Of a stretch of 64,000 nt of DNA, positions 10,953-21,738 are shown piece by piece. Source of the DNA: Amyloporia xantha (taxonomy: Eukaryota; Basidiomycota; Agaricomycetes; Polyporales; Adustoporiaceae); NCBI GenBank assembly GCA_036971615.1, contig JAYKKR010000002.1, positions 3,906,001 to 3,970,000 of the forward strand, in the 5' to 3' direction. A program made the translations under genes and the position numbers. Numbering within the stretch: the first letter of the stretch is position 1; each line of letters begins with the position of its first letter. The notes below the pieces were generated by a model, which saw only the letters and a list, made by a program, of their open reading frames with translations, was not told where the DNA came from and searched no databases.

Positions 10953-13170
10953 TCACGACAACGGCCCCAACCCACTTGGCAAGGTCGTCGCACTATTCTG
11001 AGCACCGGATGACAGGCCAGACTGAGGTACTTCTGATCCTTTACCAAAGTCCGGTTTCCGCAGTGCCGACCTGAAGGCAGCTGCCAAGATTGCCGCGTCG
11101 GCACCAGAGAATGGAGTTTCGTCGTCCGCGCGGGAGTACTGACTCGATGCGTCATCACCAGGCGATGGTGTCCGAGGTATTTCGCGTAATAGACTTATTC
11201 CCATTCCCTGCGATGACCGTCCGGAGCCAGCTCCAGCCGTGGCCGTGGTGTCTGAACGAGAGGTCAAACCACGCAATGGCTTTGCGCCATCGTAAACGGA
11301 GGATGGATTGTCAGGCTGACGCGCATTCTGTGCTCGCCGAAATGTCAATTTTCGCAACGCAGATCTGACGGCTGCTCCCATGGTTGTACCAGAGGATGTT
11401 TTAGGCAACGGATGAGTGTCGCTGTCCTCATCGATACTAGACGACATCAATACACTATCATGATTGCCCACTTGACTGATAGAGTCCGGTCCATTACGCT
11501 CCCTGAGAACACGTTGGGCCGTGAAAGGAACATAATTCGGAGATAAGTGATAGAACCGAGCGCAAAATTGCTACAAAATTAAGACTGACCCTGAAGGGTG
11601 ATAGACTTCATTGAGATGGGCACTGACAAAGGCCGCAGAAGGACGAGCTCTCCAATCAGGGCCCCAACATATCTCCATCAACTTCCATATCGCGTCGGAC
11701 AGTCCTCGCTCTGTGGCCTCCATTGGGCGTTTAGGTCGTATTCCACGGAGAACCTGGCTAATCACAGCAGCATCTACGCGATACTCAGCATAAGGGATAT
11801 ATCCAGTGAAGACCTGTTAAAATCGTTAGATAAGGCCGATATATGCGGCAAAATCGACGTACTTCCCACATGACCATGGCAAAGGAGTATACATCGCTCT
11901 CTGCCATGGCGCAAACACCGCCACTGAACCCAGCACTCTCCGGGTCAAGCATCTCTGGAGCCATCCAGCGAGTTGATCCGGATGATACGGTCCCAACAGT
12001 TGATATATTCAATGTATTTGCATCGTATATAACGCCCGCAATGCCGAAGTCCGTGAGACATGCATGGCCAGCGTCATTGATCAGAATATTAACCTGGAAG
12101 TATGCATGATGTCCTTCACATAATCGAGGGCACATGATGTTGAACACTTACACCCTTCAGATCACCATGGACCACGCCGCAGGAGTGCAGATAGTCCAAC
12201 CCATTTGCAATGTCCACCACCTGACACAGATTGTGAATACTTTTCGGCAGAAGAGAAGAGTAGAATATCACCAATGCAAGGCGACTTGCTCCAGGGTTCT
12301 CAAATAAAAACGTCCTAACGTTGCCGTTCGGCATCCACTCGCTAATCATGCAGAGCTTGAAGACTGTCGTATTGACACCCAAGAACGGCGCGATATTGGC
12401 ATGTGAGAGATGTTTCCAGACCACGGCTTCCTTGCAGAAGTTCTGAACGAGCCGATCAGTATGTCGCAGTAGCATAGACAAGTCATCTATTACCTTCATG
12501 ACTATCTGCACATCGTGCACACTAGTTATCCTAACCACTTTCAGAGCTACTTGGCGATCTCCGTAAAACCCGCGCCAAACATCTGCAAACGAGCCGCTTG
12601 CTTCTGGCTGTTCCCTCGATTTTCGAATTGTCTCGGATGGCAAGACGAACGACTTCGGAAGGAGTCCATTACGCAGACACATTTTTCGTAAGGTGTGAAA
12701 ACCCGTCTTGTATTGAGCGGAGTTCGGTGGAAGTATGGTCAGCAGCTGCATCGAGTCACGATTGAGACGCAAAAGCACTTTAACACGACTATGGATACAT
12801 ACATGGTCCAATAGATTGATGATCGTCTGGGCGTCAGCGTCCCGAAGGTCCACCATGGTCGCCACAGCCTCTTTAGAAGATAATGCAGTTCTGATGTTCA
12901 TGGTTGTCTCTTCGGCATCGAGGTTGGACGCACTCAGAAGACCAGAAATTAGTGCCGTGATGTCCACTGTTGCGTCAACGAGAACTTCCTAGACAGCCAG
13001 CGATTGAGGCAACCGCAATGAACGTCTTTCAGACTTTATAAACATTATTTGAAAGGCCTTACAGTGGAATTCTGAGCGTGTCGCTGATCCCCCTCGACTT
13101 GCGGCGTGTCATAGGAGTCACTAGGTATGTATGGTGGAACAGTATTCGAGCTGGGGCCAGTGACGCTCAT
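10953..13170 (-). CDS. TKL-type serine/threonine protein kinase
   Basis: Start at 13170 (MSVTGPSSNTVPPYIP), with a first intron right after NST. An N-terminal helical region (DITALISGLLSASN to the LLDH/TGFHTLRKMC splice) matches the same region of the neighbouring fusion gene. The kinase domain follows: ASGSFADVWRGFYG, VALKVV lysine, SHANIAPFLGV, catalytic loop VHGDLKG, then NILI, DFG in LTDFGIAG, and WMAPEMLDPES. All catalytic residues are present. After a splice at PSG|ERNG, the C-terminal tail is Ser/Thr-rich with no second kinase domain and ends at 10953. This N-terminal architecture is common in Agaricomycete kinases of unknown pathway. It is a paralogue of the left neighbour but lacks the pseudokinase module. 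Confidence 0.85.
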
Positions 13171-13748
13171 CTTGAAGCCTCAGGTTGCAGACTCGCAGCA
13201 TTTCTAAGACTTACGAGCGAGACAAATTCTTGAGCACATGTCTAATCGACAAGGATCAGGTGGTCGAGCGCTCCTTGCAGACCCTCTGCTTGAGTTTTGA
13301 GTTTGAGCACGAGGCTTCTAGGTGCAGAAAAATAGACCACCAGGTACAACAGGCATGGATGAATGACCAAGAAGTAGCCTCGGAGGACGAGGACTGATCA
13401 CATTCTGGATCTTAAAGAGAGAACCGCCAGATACAAGATAACACGCTGGAGTTCCAAAAAATTTGACGACTCTGCATGCCAAGTGAGCCCAATCGGTGAA
13501 TAACTATGTAGAAATAGCAATGTTGAGGAAGGTGATTATTGTCATATAATTGGTGGACACTATTAGTCACCATAAGTCCGGCTAATTTAGTGACGATCGA
13601 ATCGGGTCGTCACATCTGGCAGTGTGGCACAGTCTATTACGTCCACTCATTGCGTATAAGGGCACAATATCGATATCGTTGCGCGTGGTAAACATAGGCA
13701 GAAAACCACAGTTGCGTTCACCAACCTTTGAAGACCGCCTCCCGACAT
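13171..13748. promoter_or_regulatory. Divergent intergenic region
   Basis: Shared upstream region of the kinase gene (minus) and the Cys-pair protein gene (plus), 578 bases. A plus-strand ORF at 13185-13397 is open but has no ATG context or family support. No clear TATA box or repeat. Confidence 0.45.
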
Positions 13749-15038
13749 ATGCAGTCTGTGCAGAAGCAACTCAACAAAACCGCTGCTAGAGTGTCAGAGG
13801 CAGTGAATTTCTGGAAGGACTCTCCCGACTCGGCTCATCTGCAGAAATGGCTCGCAGAGCAGTTTGATATGGAGTTGTATGTCTCTCCGGTGAGTGCCAA
13901 TTTCAGTCAGTCTGTAACTACTACGTGTGACATCTCATTACTCCCTCAGCGCGATGTTGCACGCAAAGGCAAGCTTCGCGTACCACGGAGGCTTCTCAGC
14001 CTAGAGCAAGTCGAGGACGACTATGCTAAGACCGGTATCTTTGCTTGGAGGCATATATCATCGTCAGACCCACGGTTCTCCGAAGTGGAGGGAGAGACAG
14101 ATGCAGAATCAGACCTAGGAGAAGACCAATGGTGGTTGAATCCGCCAGAAGAGAGTAAGTTACCTCAGTTAACGCATGCTTTTATGATGGAGACTAGTCA
14201 TTGGTACTCATAGACCAACCACGTACTAGTCTCAATGCAGAGCGTCCCTAAGGATGGTGGTCGGAAACTTCGCAAGCATGCAGACATGCGAGGGTCCAAA
14301 AGAGCTCGAGATGAGAGTCAGCCTGAACGTGATGACCGTACCACAGTTCGAAAGAAGGCCAAGCCAAATGTACCTTTACTCTCGACAGTCATGAAAACAC
14401 AGATGGCCAAGGTAAGTACGAGGAATGATGTTATTCAAGAGCTATCATAAAGACAGTGAACGCGTGTCTAGAGTTGTGATGGGTGCAAAAAGGCAGAGGT
14501 CCCATGCATCAAAGTGGTCAAGACAAGTACATCCAACAGACCCAGCCGGACATTTGCTTGCGAAAAATGTCACAATGATAAGATAGCATGTCGAATCGAC
14601 GGGCATCGGGCCAAAAGAAACTCCAATTTGGTAGCTCAGTTACCAAGCGTCGGGGACCCGTATGAGCCCACTGCTTCGTCAAGTTCTGTATCTCCAATGA
14701 AGATTGGCCCGCCGATTGGTGTCAAACCTGATGGGCCGCGATCAGCTCCGATTTCCCGGGTAACACGGCGCACTGTAGAGGGACTGAAAGCTTCGAATCC
14801 CTCATCCTTCGTTGCTGCTACTTCCATGTCGGGCCCTCGAGGGAAGGAGCCCAAGAGCGATTATCCAATGTCCACAAGGACCGCTGCGTCTGCAGCGCGA
14901 AATGCCCTCAGTTCGTCTCACACTGCATTAGTTGCGGAATTTGAGGCAAATTTAGCGGCGACTGTCACAGAGCTGAAGAATTCAGTTGCTGAACTGCGAA
15001 AAATAGTGCTGGAGGGATCTAGTCGGAGACGAGGATAA
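13749..15038 (+). CDS. Hypothetical protein with zinc-cluster-like Cys pairs
   Basis: Start ATG at 13749 (MQSVQKQLNKTAARV). Exons read MELYVSP|RDVARKGKLRVPRR, then an acidic stretch to NPPEE|SVPKDGGRK, then MAK|SCDGCKKAEVPC. The introns have good gtgagt/gtaagt donors and cag/tag acceptors. The middle is strongly basic (RKHADMRGSKRARDE, RKKAK). The Cys-rich part has CDGC-x6-C followed by CEKC-x6-C, resembling fungal binuclear zinc-cluster spacing, though split by about 20 residues. A Ser/Pro-rich region and a short C-terminal coiled coil follow (about the last 45 residues). Such proteins are frequent, uncharacterised and probably nuclear in Agaricomycetes. A DNA-binding role is inference from the cysteine pattern and basic segments. 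Confidence 0.7.
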
Positions 15039-15490
15039 GAGATAAACCATGCCCATTTGACACCTTGGACACATGCCAGACGATCCATAGAACACCAGGT
15101 ACCAGGCAAATGATAGCTGCAGAGTGAAGGGAAATGGCTTGTTATGATTGCTATAGCATCTGCTACGGCCATAGGCGATAGATCTGTAATGATGAAAATA
15201 CCCACAGTTATATCAGATGGAACTACGAGTGGTGTACTTGTAATACGAGGCCATGAAAGTCATCATGATATGATAGGGTCCCATGAGAAATTGCGACAAC
15301 ATCAAGAAGTACAAGAGGGGAGTGAATACAGCGAAGGGGTTCTCGAAGCGATCTAGCGATACAGCAATCATCCAGGTAACAATGCAGCATTAACTGCAGT
15401 ACCAGGTAAGCACACCTACATTCAACACCTAAGCAGCGTTTCAGTTGACTTACTTTACGATAGTGACGAGGCATGAAGACGGGTCGGGTA
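15039..15490. other. Convergent intergenic region
   Basis: 450 bases between the stops of a plus-strand and a minus-strand gene. It should hold two 3' UTRs. Nothing else seen. Confidence 0.45.
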
Positions 15491-16709
15491 TCATAACTTT
15501 TCCAGAAGACCCATAAGCATCTTCTGTTTCGATGCGGCTTTGGTATCCTTGTCCAGGTCCTTGCTCTTCCGTTCCAACTGAGCAATTGCGACCTCCAACT
15601 CTGCTGGGAGCGCTTGAAATGCGGCATTGGCGCGCTCGGCTTATCAGTCAGTACATGAAAGCGTGTGATCAGACAATCGCCTGCCCGCCTGCTATGGCGA
15701 AGTAGAGGGTATGAATAAATAGTTACCACATCTGTCTACATCCTCTTGTAGAGCTGTCCACAACTCGTCCCGGCGACTATAGGCTTGCTGTAATTGTTCT
15801 AGTAGGATTTTCATGTTGTCCTGCAATACACATTTGAAATCAGAGGCAGAAGCGTCAAAGAGACAGCTTTTGGTACCTGGGCATCTGTATATGCCATCTT
15901 GAGGTCATCCTCGTCTCGAAGTGCCATGGCCTCGACCTTTTTGCAGACCTCGTCAAAAGTGAGGAGGCCCGCACCGAAGGCAAGGTCCACTATTCAAAAT
16001 CATGCCCCTTGGACCTCAGTGCATGCGCAGAGGAAGTTCTGCGACAGTCTTTACCTTTATCTTCTAGAACGCCGTGTACTTCTTTGACGCGGGTTAACAC
16101 GGGCACGAGGGTATCTGCCAGATACTTCTTCATAGAGGCGCCCTGAGCAGACATAGGGCCTTTGAGCTTGTCCGCTAGTTGAGCCAGCTCTTCTTCCTCG
16201 TCTTCTTCAGGGGTACTGTGAAAGATGAGAGAGCGTGCATGGAGCGCATATAGTCAACTCAGACCGACCCTTCTTGAAGCAAAGCAACTAGTGTCGACTC
16301 TTCATCCCAGTCCATGAGATCCTCTTGTTCCAGATCCCTTCGGTTGTGAGCTCCCCGTTCTTCATCTCGCTCGAGCGCATGCAATTCGCGATACGGATCA
16401 AAAGAGTGGTCGTGCGTCTCCTCTTCTTCCTCTTCTTGTGGTTCTTCCAGAATTGTAGAAAGTTGGCTGCGTGAATTTAGGAAGCGGTTGGTGTTCGAGC
16501 TCTGCAGTCGTCCCCTGGCATCCCTCACGGAGGGATGTATCGCTGCAAGCGGCGACTTTTGTGGCGCTTTGACTGCATAGACAATTCTACGAAATCGGTC
16601 ACATCATTAAATACAAGATAGACTGACCATATTTAGAGATCGCAGTCTTCTGCGACCGCGAATTGAAGGGCGACAATTTCTGGACGAGGTGTGTATGCTG
16701 TCGGCCCAT
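15491..16709 (-). CDS. Hypothetical acidic, coiled-coil protein
   Basis: Start ATG at 16709 (MGRQHTHLVQKLSPFNSR), with the first intron after SKYG and rejoining VKAPQKSPLAAIHPS. The N-terminus is basic and Ser-rich. The middle has two acidic runs (EEPQEEEEEE, TPEEDEEEE). The remainder is helical with heptad character in short exons: MKKYLADTLVPVLTRVKEV, TFDEVCKKVEAMALRDED, MKILLEQLQQAYSRRDEL, and a final exon ending MLMGLLEKL with stop at 15491. About 290 residues. I do not recognise the family. The composition would fit a kinetochore or spindle-pole adaptor, but that is only an impression. It shares a 362-base divergent promoter with the G-gamma gene. Confidence 0.65.
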
Positions 16710-17071
16710 GGTGTTCCAGTCAAAGTTACGCGACGCGGGCTGATGGGAAACTCAGGAGACGCGATGCACGTGATGGTGTGGTCCGGACCAGACCAAAATA
16801 GGCAATTCGAGAGGACGTGGAATTGGGACTCCGCCCGTCTTGCCGCCCGTTTCGTGATCCCTCCATCTGGCCGTCCGACCGCTCGTCGCTCTTTTGCGCT
16901 CTTTCCTCCGTTCTTTTCGTCCTTTGCGTGTCCCTCCTCCGCGACCCGTGCGTACCCGCCGTCTGCACCCAAGAGCACAGCCGGGTCAGGTTACATCGTG
17001 CTGGCTCTCCCCTCCTTTCCGCCCCTCCGTTACTCGCCTCGTTCGCTCGATCAGCCCAGTGCCAATCAGCC
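16710..17071. promoter_or_regulatory. Divergent promoter, coiled-coil gene / G-gamma gene
   Basis: 362 bases between two divergent ATGs. The half nearer the G-gamma gene is strongly pyrimidine-rich on the plus strand (16880-17070), a usual feature of basidiomycete promoters and 5' UTRs. No TATA box found. Confidence 0.5.
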
Positions 17072-17773
17072 ATGAGCAGCCGCCAGCCGAAGGTGTCCAC
17101 GTCCGAGCTCAAGCTCCGTAGACTCGCGGAGCACAACCAGCGGCTCAAGGAGGACCTGGCGCGGCCACGCATACGAGTGAGCGAAGCCAGCGTGAGGTAT
17201 GTCGTACCTGCGCAGTTCTTGTCCAGGCGATCGTTACAAATAATGGCCATCCTGCCCAGCTTAATTCGTTATTGCAAAACAACCAAAGATTACCTGGTGA
17301 GTAGCCTTGTGTTACTGCTGCTGTTTGTGCCAGTTGGAGGTTCTAGGCTATCTTGCATATCAGTATCGTTAGGCGGACACGCCAGCGCTATAGATTGGGC
17401 GTGTTACCAGCTCTGCCTGAGAGCTGTTCAGACAAGCCTCTGTTTTAGCCATCTGGACTCTCATGCTCTTGCTCAGTGTTATATTGTTTCATTGATGTAT
17501 CGAGTTGCGCATTTCTCTGGAATCATTCCTTTTCGTTGAGTGTCCGTCGAATACGATCGTCGTCTGATTCAAGACGAGCGTTCCATAAATCTCGGAGGGG
17601 AATTCCTTTGTAGGGTTATCACGAATGTTCTTCTTGCGTACTCAATGACGACGGTCTGTACTGACTACTTCCGCTCCTTAAAGGTGCCATCTGTGTGGGG
17701 AACAGTGAGCAAGGCGGAGGATCCATTTGGTGCTGCACAACAGCCGTCAGGGTGTGGCTGCATTATCATGTAG
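17072..17773 (+). CDS. Heterotrimeric G-protein gamma subunit (copy 1)
   Basis: Small protein of about 80 residues. Exon 1 ([20 protein letters not shown]) continues [17 protein letters not shown] and is spliced in phase to [13 protein letters not shown], then to [15 protein letters not shown]. It ends GCGCIIM with stop TAG at 17771. This is the complete GGL domain of a fungal G-gamma (STE18 type) with a CaaX box CIIM for prenylation, so it should act at the plasma membrane with a G-beta in pheromone or nutrient signalling. The start is fixed by homology with the tandem copy at 18750. The introns are about 80 and about 380 bases, at identical positions in both copies. Confidence 0.88.
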
Positions 17774-18749
17774 GACCTGTGCACATGGTGCGTCCTTTCA
17801 CTCATCACGCTGGCTTTCAGACTGACGAGCGATTTCTTAGATGAAGCAAAACTGAAACAGCCGAACGCAGCGGACCGACCTGGTTCGTCGTTCGCCTTCA
17901 AATCCGCCTCTGCGCGTCCTGTAGGTCTGCGCAGACCCATAGATTCCGTCGTCCTCTTCTGCGACACCCAGACACTCGTTCACCCACTTAGCACTACACC
18001 TTCACACATACATATTGGCATATCGTGGTACATACATGTCATGGAACTTCCTATTCACATCCGCTCATCCGGTTCACCTTCTGACACACTTTGCTTTTTT
18101 CGCTGCTCTGCGTTTGGTTTCGTCCCTTCCTTTTTGTATAGCTATTTCTATCTAATGGAACCTGCAGTATTGATCTTCGAGCATGTGCACTGCCTGTGTC
18201 TCCATCATAGACGTGCGATGTTCTCATGCGCGTTCTCATGTAAGTGGGTGAGAGCAAAGCCGGTCTGATGTATAAATTGATCGGTATTCGCTCACGTGAG
18301 GATAGTCTAACCATCAGAGTGCCATACTGAGCGAGCGCCGACCTGTGCAGCGTACATCTGCTCACCCACCCTCTGTCACCTCCCATCTTGACCGCATTTA
18401 CCCCGTTCTCGCTATTTATCGCTTTCTGCCTCACTTCCTCGCTTTCCCAGCTCTCTTCCGCGTATCTTCTCGAGGGAAATTACTGCTTCGGTGCACCTCG
18501 GATTTCCCCCTGGTCGGCAAGCGCTCTCTGATCCTGCATCCGGACCACCACTTCGAGACTCGCAGGTCAGTCTCTCTCAGGCACACCGTGGTCTAAGGCC
18601 CGCTGCCAACTGCCCTCGCTGACATCCTTGCCTGACCTTACCACAGCCCACCACGCACACACCAGCGAGTTCGAAAGCGATTCTTGCTTCCCAACAGCGT
18701 CTTCGCACCCTCTACACACGTTCTACTCCGTCGAGCCCGAGCCTGAAAG
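17774..18749. other. Intergenic between the G-gamma copies
   Basis: About 975 bases with the 3' UTR of copy 1 and the promoter/5' UTR of copy 2. The part from about 18340 to 18740 is C/T-rich. No gene, RNA or repeat identified. Confidence 0.5.
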
Positions 18750-19226
18750 ATGAACGGCCGTCCACACAAACAGTCCATGTCGGAGCTGAAGCTCCGTCGT
18801 CTGACGGAGAACAACCTGCGGTTGAAGGAGGATTTGGCACGGCCTCGGATAAGAGTCAGCGAGGCTAGTGCAAGGTGCGTTGTCGTTATCGTATATGCGA
18901 TGGTGCTGGGTGCTCACCGCTTACTGCTTCGTTCTGTCCCTCGACTTCATCTACCTGTTCTTGTTGTCGTCGCTGGAAACTCAACAGTCTTATCCGCTAT
19001 TGCAAAACAACGAAAGACCCTCTCGTGCGTGATCTTTTCTGAATTTACTTCCCTGCTCGGAGTGCACTCCATTCCATACCACCATGCCGAGATGTGCGAA
19101 TGTTGTGCGAGCATTGATTATTGTTCCTTCACTCAGGTACCATCAGTATGGGGTCCAGTAGCACGAAACGAGGATCCCTACGCGCAACAAGGAGCAGGAG
19201 GGAAGGGCTGTTGTGTTGTCCAGTGA
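18750..19226 (+). CDS. Heterotrimeric G-protein gamma subunit (copy 2)
   Basis: Tandem paralogue of 17072-17773. Exons: [20 protein letters not shown] continuing [30 protein letters not shown], and VPSVWGPVARNEDPYAQQ, ending KGCCVVQ with stop at 19224. Both introns sit at the same codons as in copy 1. The CaaX box is CVVQ, and it is preceded by a second cysteine that could be palmitoylated; copy 1 has C-G-C instead. The core from SELKLRRL to SEASx is nearly identical, whereas the N-terminus and C-terminal linker differ. This indicates retained, diverged function in G-beta/gamma signalling. Confidence 0.87.
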   Translation: MNGRPHKQSMSELKLRRLTENNLRLKEDLARPRIRVSEASARCVVVIVYAMVLGAHRLLLRSVPRLHLPVLVVVAGNSTVLSAIAKQRKTLSCVIFSEFTSLLGVHSIPYHHAEMCECCASIDYCSFTQVPSVWGPVARNEDPYAQQGAGGKGCCVVQ

Positions 19227-19802
19227 TAGTCAGGTCTATTCATTTTTTCCTCTGCTCTTTCTACGTTGTTACATTTATACCATCGCTCTTTTCTCATCAT
19301 CACCAGCCGGTCTCCAGGTTCAAAATCTCTCCCCAGTTCTCTGTTTCCTTACTTATAATGTTATGATTTCATGCTGCGTTTGTTTTCTCGGGAGGTGTAC
19401 TTGCTTGAAGCTTTGGAGTTACGTGCGATCGCTTGTACTACCCAGTTCCTCATTGTTCTGCGGTCATGTTCAAGTACCACTGTTGCCTCTCCCTTATTTC
19501 TATCTTGATGGAACAGGTGATCCCCCTGTATATTGTAGATTCTCCGCAGCGTCAGTGCATCTACTTACATAAAAATTCTAACAACTACGGGACAATCTCT
19601 ACTCCCTTCTTCCAGTGATCCCTACCATTCCACCGTTCTCGGCGCGCTCTACCTCGGGGCGTCCCTGCTGGGACCTGATGCCCGGTACCCACAACCATAT
19701 TTGATTGCGCTGATGTCCCGGGACGTCATGCAGGAAGGCTGCTGACCTGATGAGAATTCTCGAGATAAACGCTGATGCTGTTCTAAGCGCCGACAGGCTA
19801 TG
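19227..19802. other. Convergent intergenic region
   Basis: About 575 bases between the G-gamma copy 2 stop and the eIF2B beta stop. Pyrimidine-rich at first (3' UTR). No gene supported. Confidence 0.45.
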
Positions 19803-21255
19803 CTACAGCAGCTGGTCCTCGTCGTCGTAGCTTTCTTTCACCAGCCTTGATAGTAAAATCAGTACAACGCAACATATACAGGAAAAATAGACATACCTGT
19901 AGACGGATGAAGGCGGATGGTCTCCACTAAGCACGGTGTCCGTGTCAACTTTTGACAGATGATGAGCAGCCTGGGTACGACTCACTCATTAGTGATGAAG
20001 ACGTCGACCATCTCCGGTCCGACATAGTCATAATACGGGTTGATCACATCGACTTTGTCCACAAGGCTGCCCTCCTCGAAACCTAAAACGCTGCTCGGAT
20101 CTGCAAAGTCGAGCGCTCCGTACTCGTGGTAGAGGTTCCAAAGCGGGGTGAGTTTGAACTGCCCCGCGCACACGACGACCGGCGTGCTGTGCGCGCGGGC
20201 GGCAGTTGCGGCGAGGAGCGAACCGGTGATGGCGAACATGCCACCGTTAGCAAGGATGGCGTGGGCGCCGATGATGACTTTGTTGACTCGCGACATGATG
20301 GCGTAGATCGAGGAGTCAGGTACAAGGAAAGTGGAGATGCCAGCAGCGGATAATGAGGTCGCCATCTCATGTCCGCTGTATCTGTACATCATGATTGCGT
20401 TGAGCCTCATCGCAAAATAAAGTGCTGCGATTGTCTTACGATGGCGCTGTCTCTGCAACGATTACTGTGTAATTTCGATTATGTCCTGCTGCTTTCAAGA
20501 AAGCTTCGACTGTTTTAGAGTGTCCGATTGTCAAGATGATCTCACTGTAGTAAAGACGGTCGATAAACGTTCTAGGAGATTGAGGGGAGCACCTACTCTG
20601 AATGTATGTGATCTTTGGCGTTCTTCGAGACGGTGTCGTATACAGTTTCAAGTTCATCCAGGACATCCTGTATCGCTTCCATAAGAACTGGCTTGATCCC
20701 CTTCGCAAAGGAGTCAGGATCATCTGGGTCGTTTTCTTTCAGAGAGATCGTGCCCTCGGATTTGGGCGCGAGATTCTGTTTTCGCGGTTGCCCTTGTAGA
20801 ACAAACTTGGAAATCGAGAATACATTCCTAGATGGCGCCGATGCGGCACCCTTGGTCGCTGTATTGTATTCCTCTCGGATATTATGCAGCACCTTCCGGA
20901 CGATGTTCCCCACAGTGTGTTCTAGCGATACCAGACGTAGAATGATTAGATCTGGATGCATGTATGCAGGAACAATGGGCACCTTTAGGCTGGGCCTCTG
21001 CGAGCCGTTTCCCCACATCCCGGATGATACCCACTAACTGGTCAATGTTTGAGAACCGCGCCTTTGAGACAACCTGACGAAGCACTAGGACGGTTTCCAA
21101 TGCAGCTTCTCGTGACCCGACGACTTGCCTGTGCCAATGACTTCCGAGTAAGAATCGATGGTATCCAGAATAGAAGAAACAGACCGTCTCCGCAGTTTCG
21201 CGGCGAGTATTTCAACGGCACGGTGGGAAGCAGTCATAGGGAGCTCAGGGGCCAT
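19803..21255 (-). CDS. GCD7: Translation initiation factor eIF2B subunit beta
   Basis: Regulatory subunit of the eIF2B guanine-nucleotide exchange factor for eIF2, cytosolic. Start at 21255 (MAPELPMTASHRAVEIL). KLRRR is spliced to QVVGSREAALETVLVLRQVV, followed by IDQLVGIIRDVGKRLAEAQPK and TVGNIVRKVLHNIREEYN. The Rossmann-like C-terminal half reads EIILTIGHSKTVEAFLKAA, VPDSSIYAIMSRVNKVIIGA, LANGGMFAITGS, PYYDYVGPEMVDVFITN, spliced by a short intron to DGDHPPSSVYRLVKESY and stop at 19803. This motif order and the VDxFITN signature distinguish beta from alpha and delta. About 420 residues, normal for the family. It is single-copy housekeeping in fungi. Confidence 0.9.
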
Positions 21256-21475
21256 GATAAATCGCTCGAAGACAAGTGGGAATAGTATCGCGCGTAGGAG
21301 GATATCTTCAGACAGTCGACACAAGATAGACCAGTCTTGACTCTGCGATCTTGTCCACTGCCGTCAGTCTCGGATCAGACCACACCTTGTCATGAAGGGT
21401 TACCATTTTCGCGAAACCATTGAGTGAATCACTTCAATGTTGAAAAATATTAAATTGCGTACGCATACATCGCAT

Positions 21476-21576
21476 GGCCGCCTGGCGAAATGGCATCGCG
21501 TCTGACTACGATGGCCTAGGCTCTGGATCCGGTTGATGTAATCAGGAGATTGCAGGTTCGACCCCTGCGGTGGTCA
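21476..21576 (+). tRNA. tRNA-Arg (ACG) with intron
   Basis: Acceptor arms GGCCGCC (from 21476) and GGTGGTC (to 21575) pair along seven positions with two G-U pairs. The T-arm GCAGG-TTCGACC-CCTGC is perfect. The anticodon stem TCTGA/TCAGG encloses loop CTACGA then A, giving anticodon ACG at 21508-21510. An intron of about 29 bases (21512-21540) lies after position 37, the canonical place. The discriminator is A at 21576, followed by a T run serving as pol III terminator. The intron borders may be off by one base. Confidence 0.88.
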
Positions 21577-21581
21577 TTTTT
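21577..21581 (+). terminator. Pol III T-run terminator
   Basis: Five consecutive T residues directly follow the tRNA discriminator base. Confidence 0.75.
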
Positions 21582-21738
21582 GTCTCATTTGCTGTCCTAC
21601 TCAGTAACCGTCATCAACGAAGGCCTTTGAAGAAAGGCTCAATATTGTCTAGCGCTGCATATATTTTGTTGTGATTCATTGCAAGCTAGATTATTGTACA
21701 AATAGTTGTGTCACACTATTTTTGTTTGGAAGCTATAC

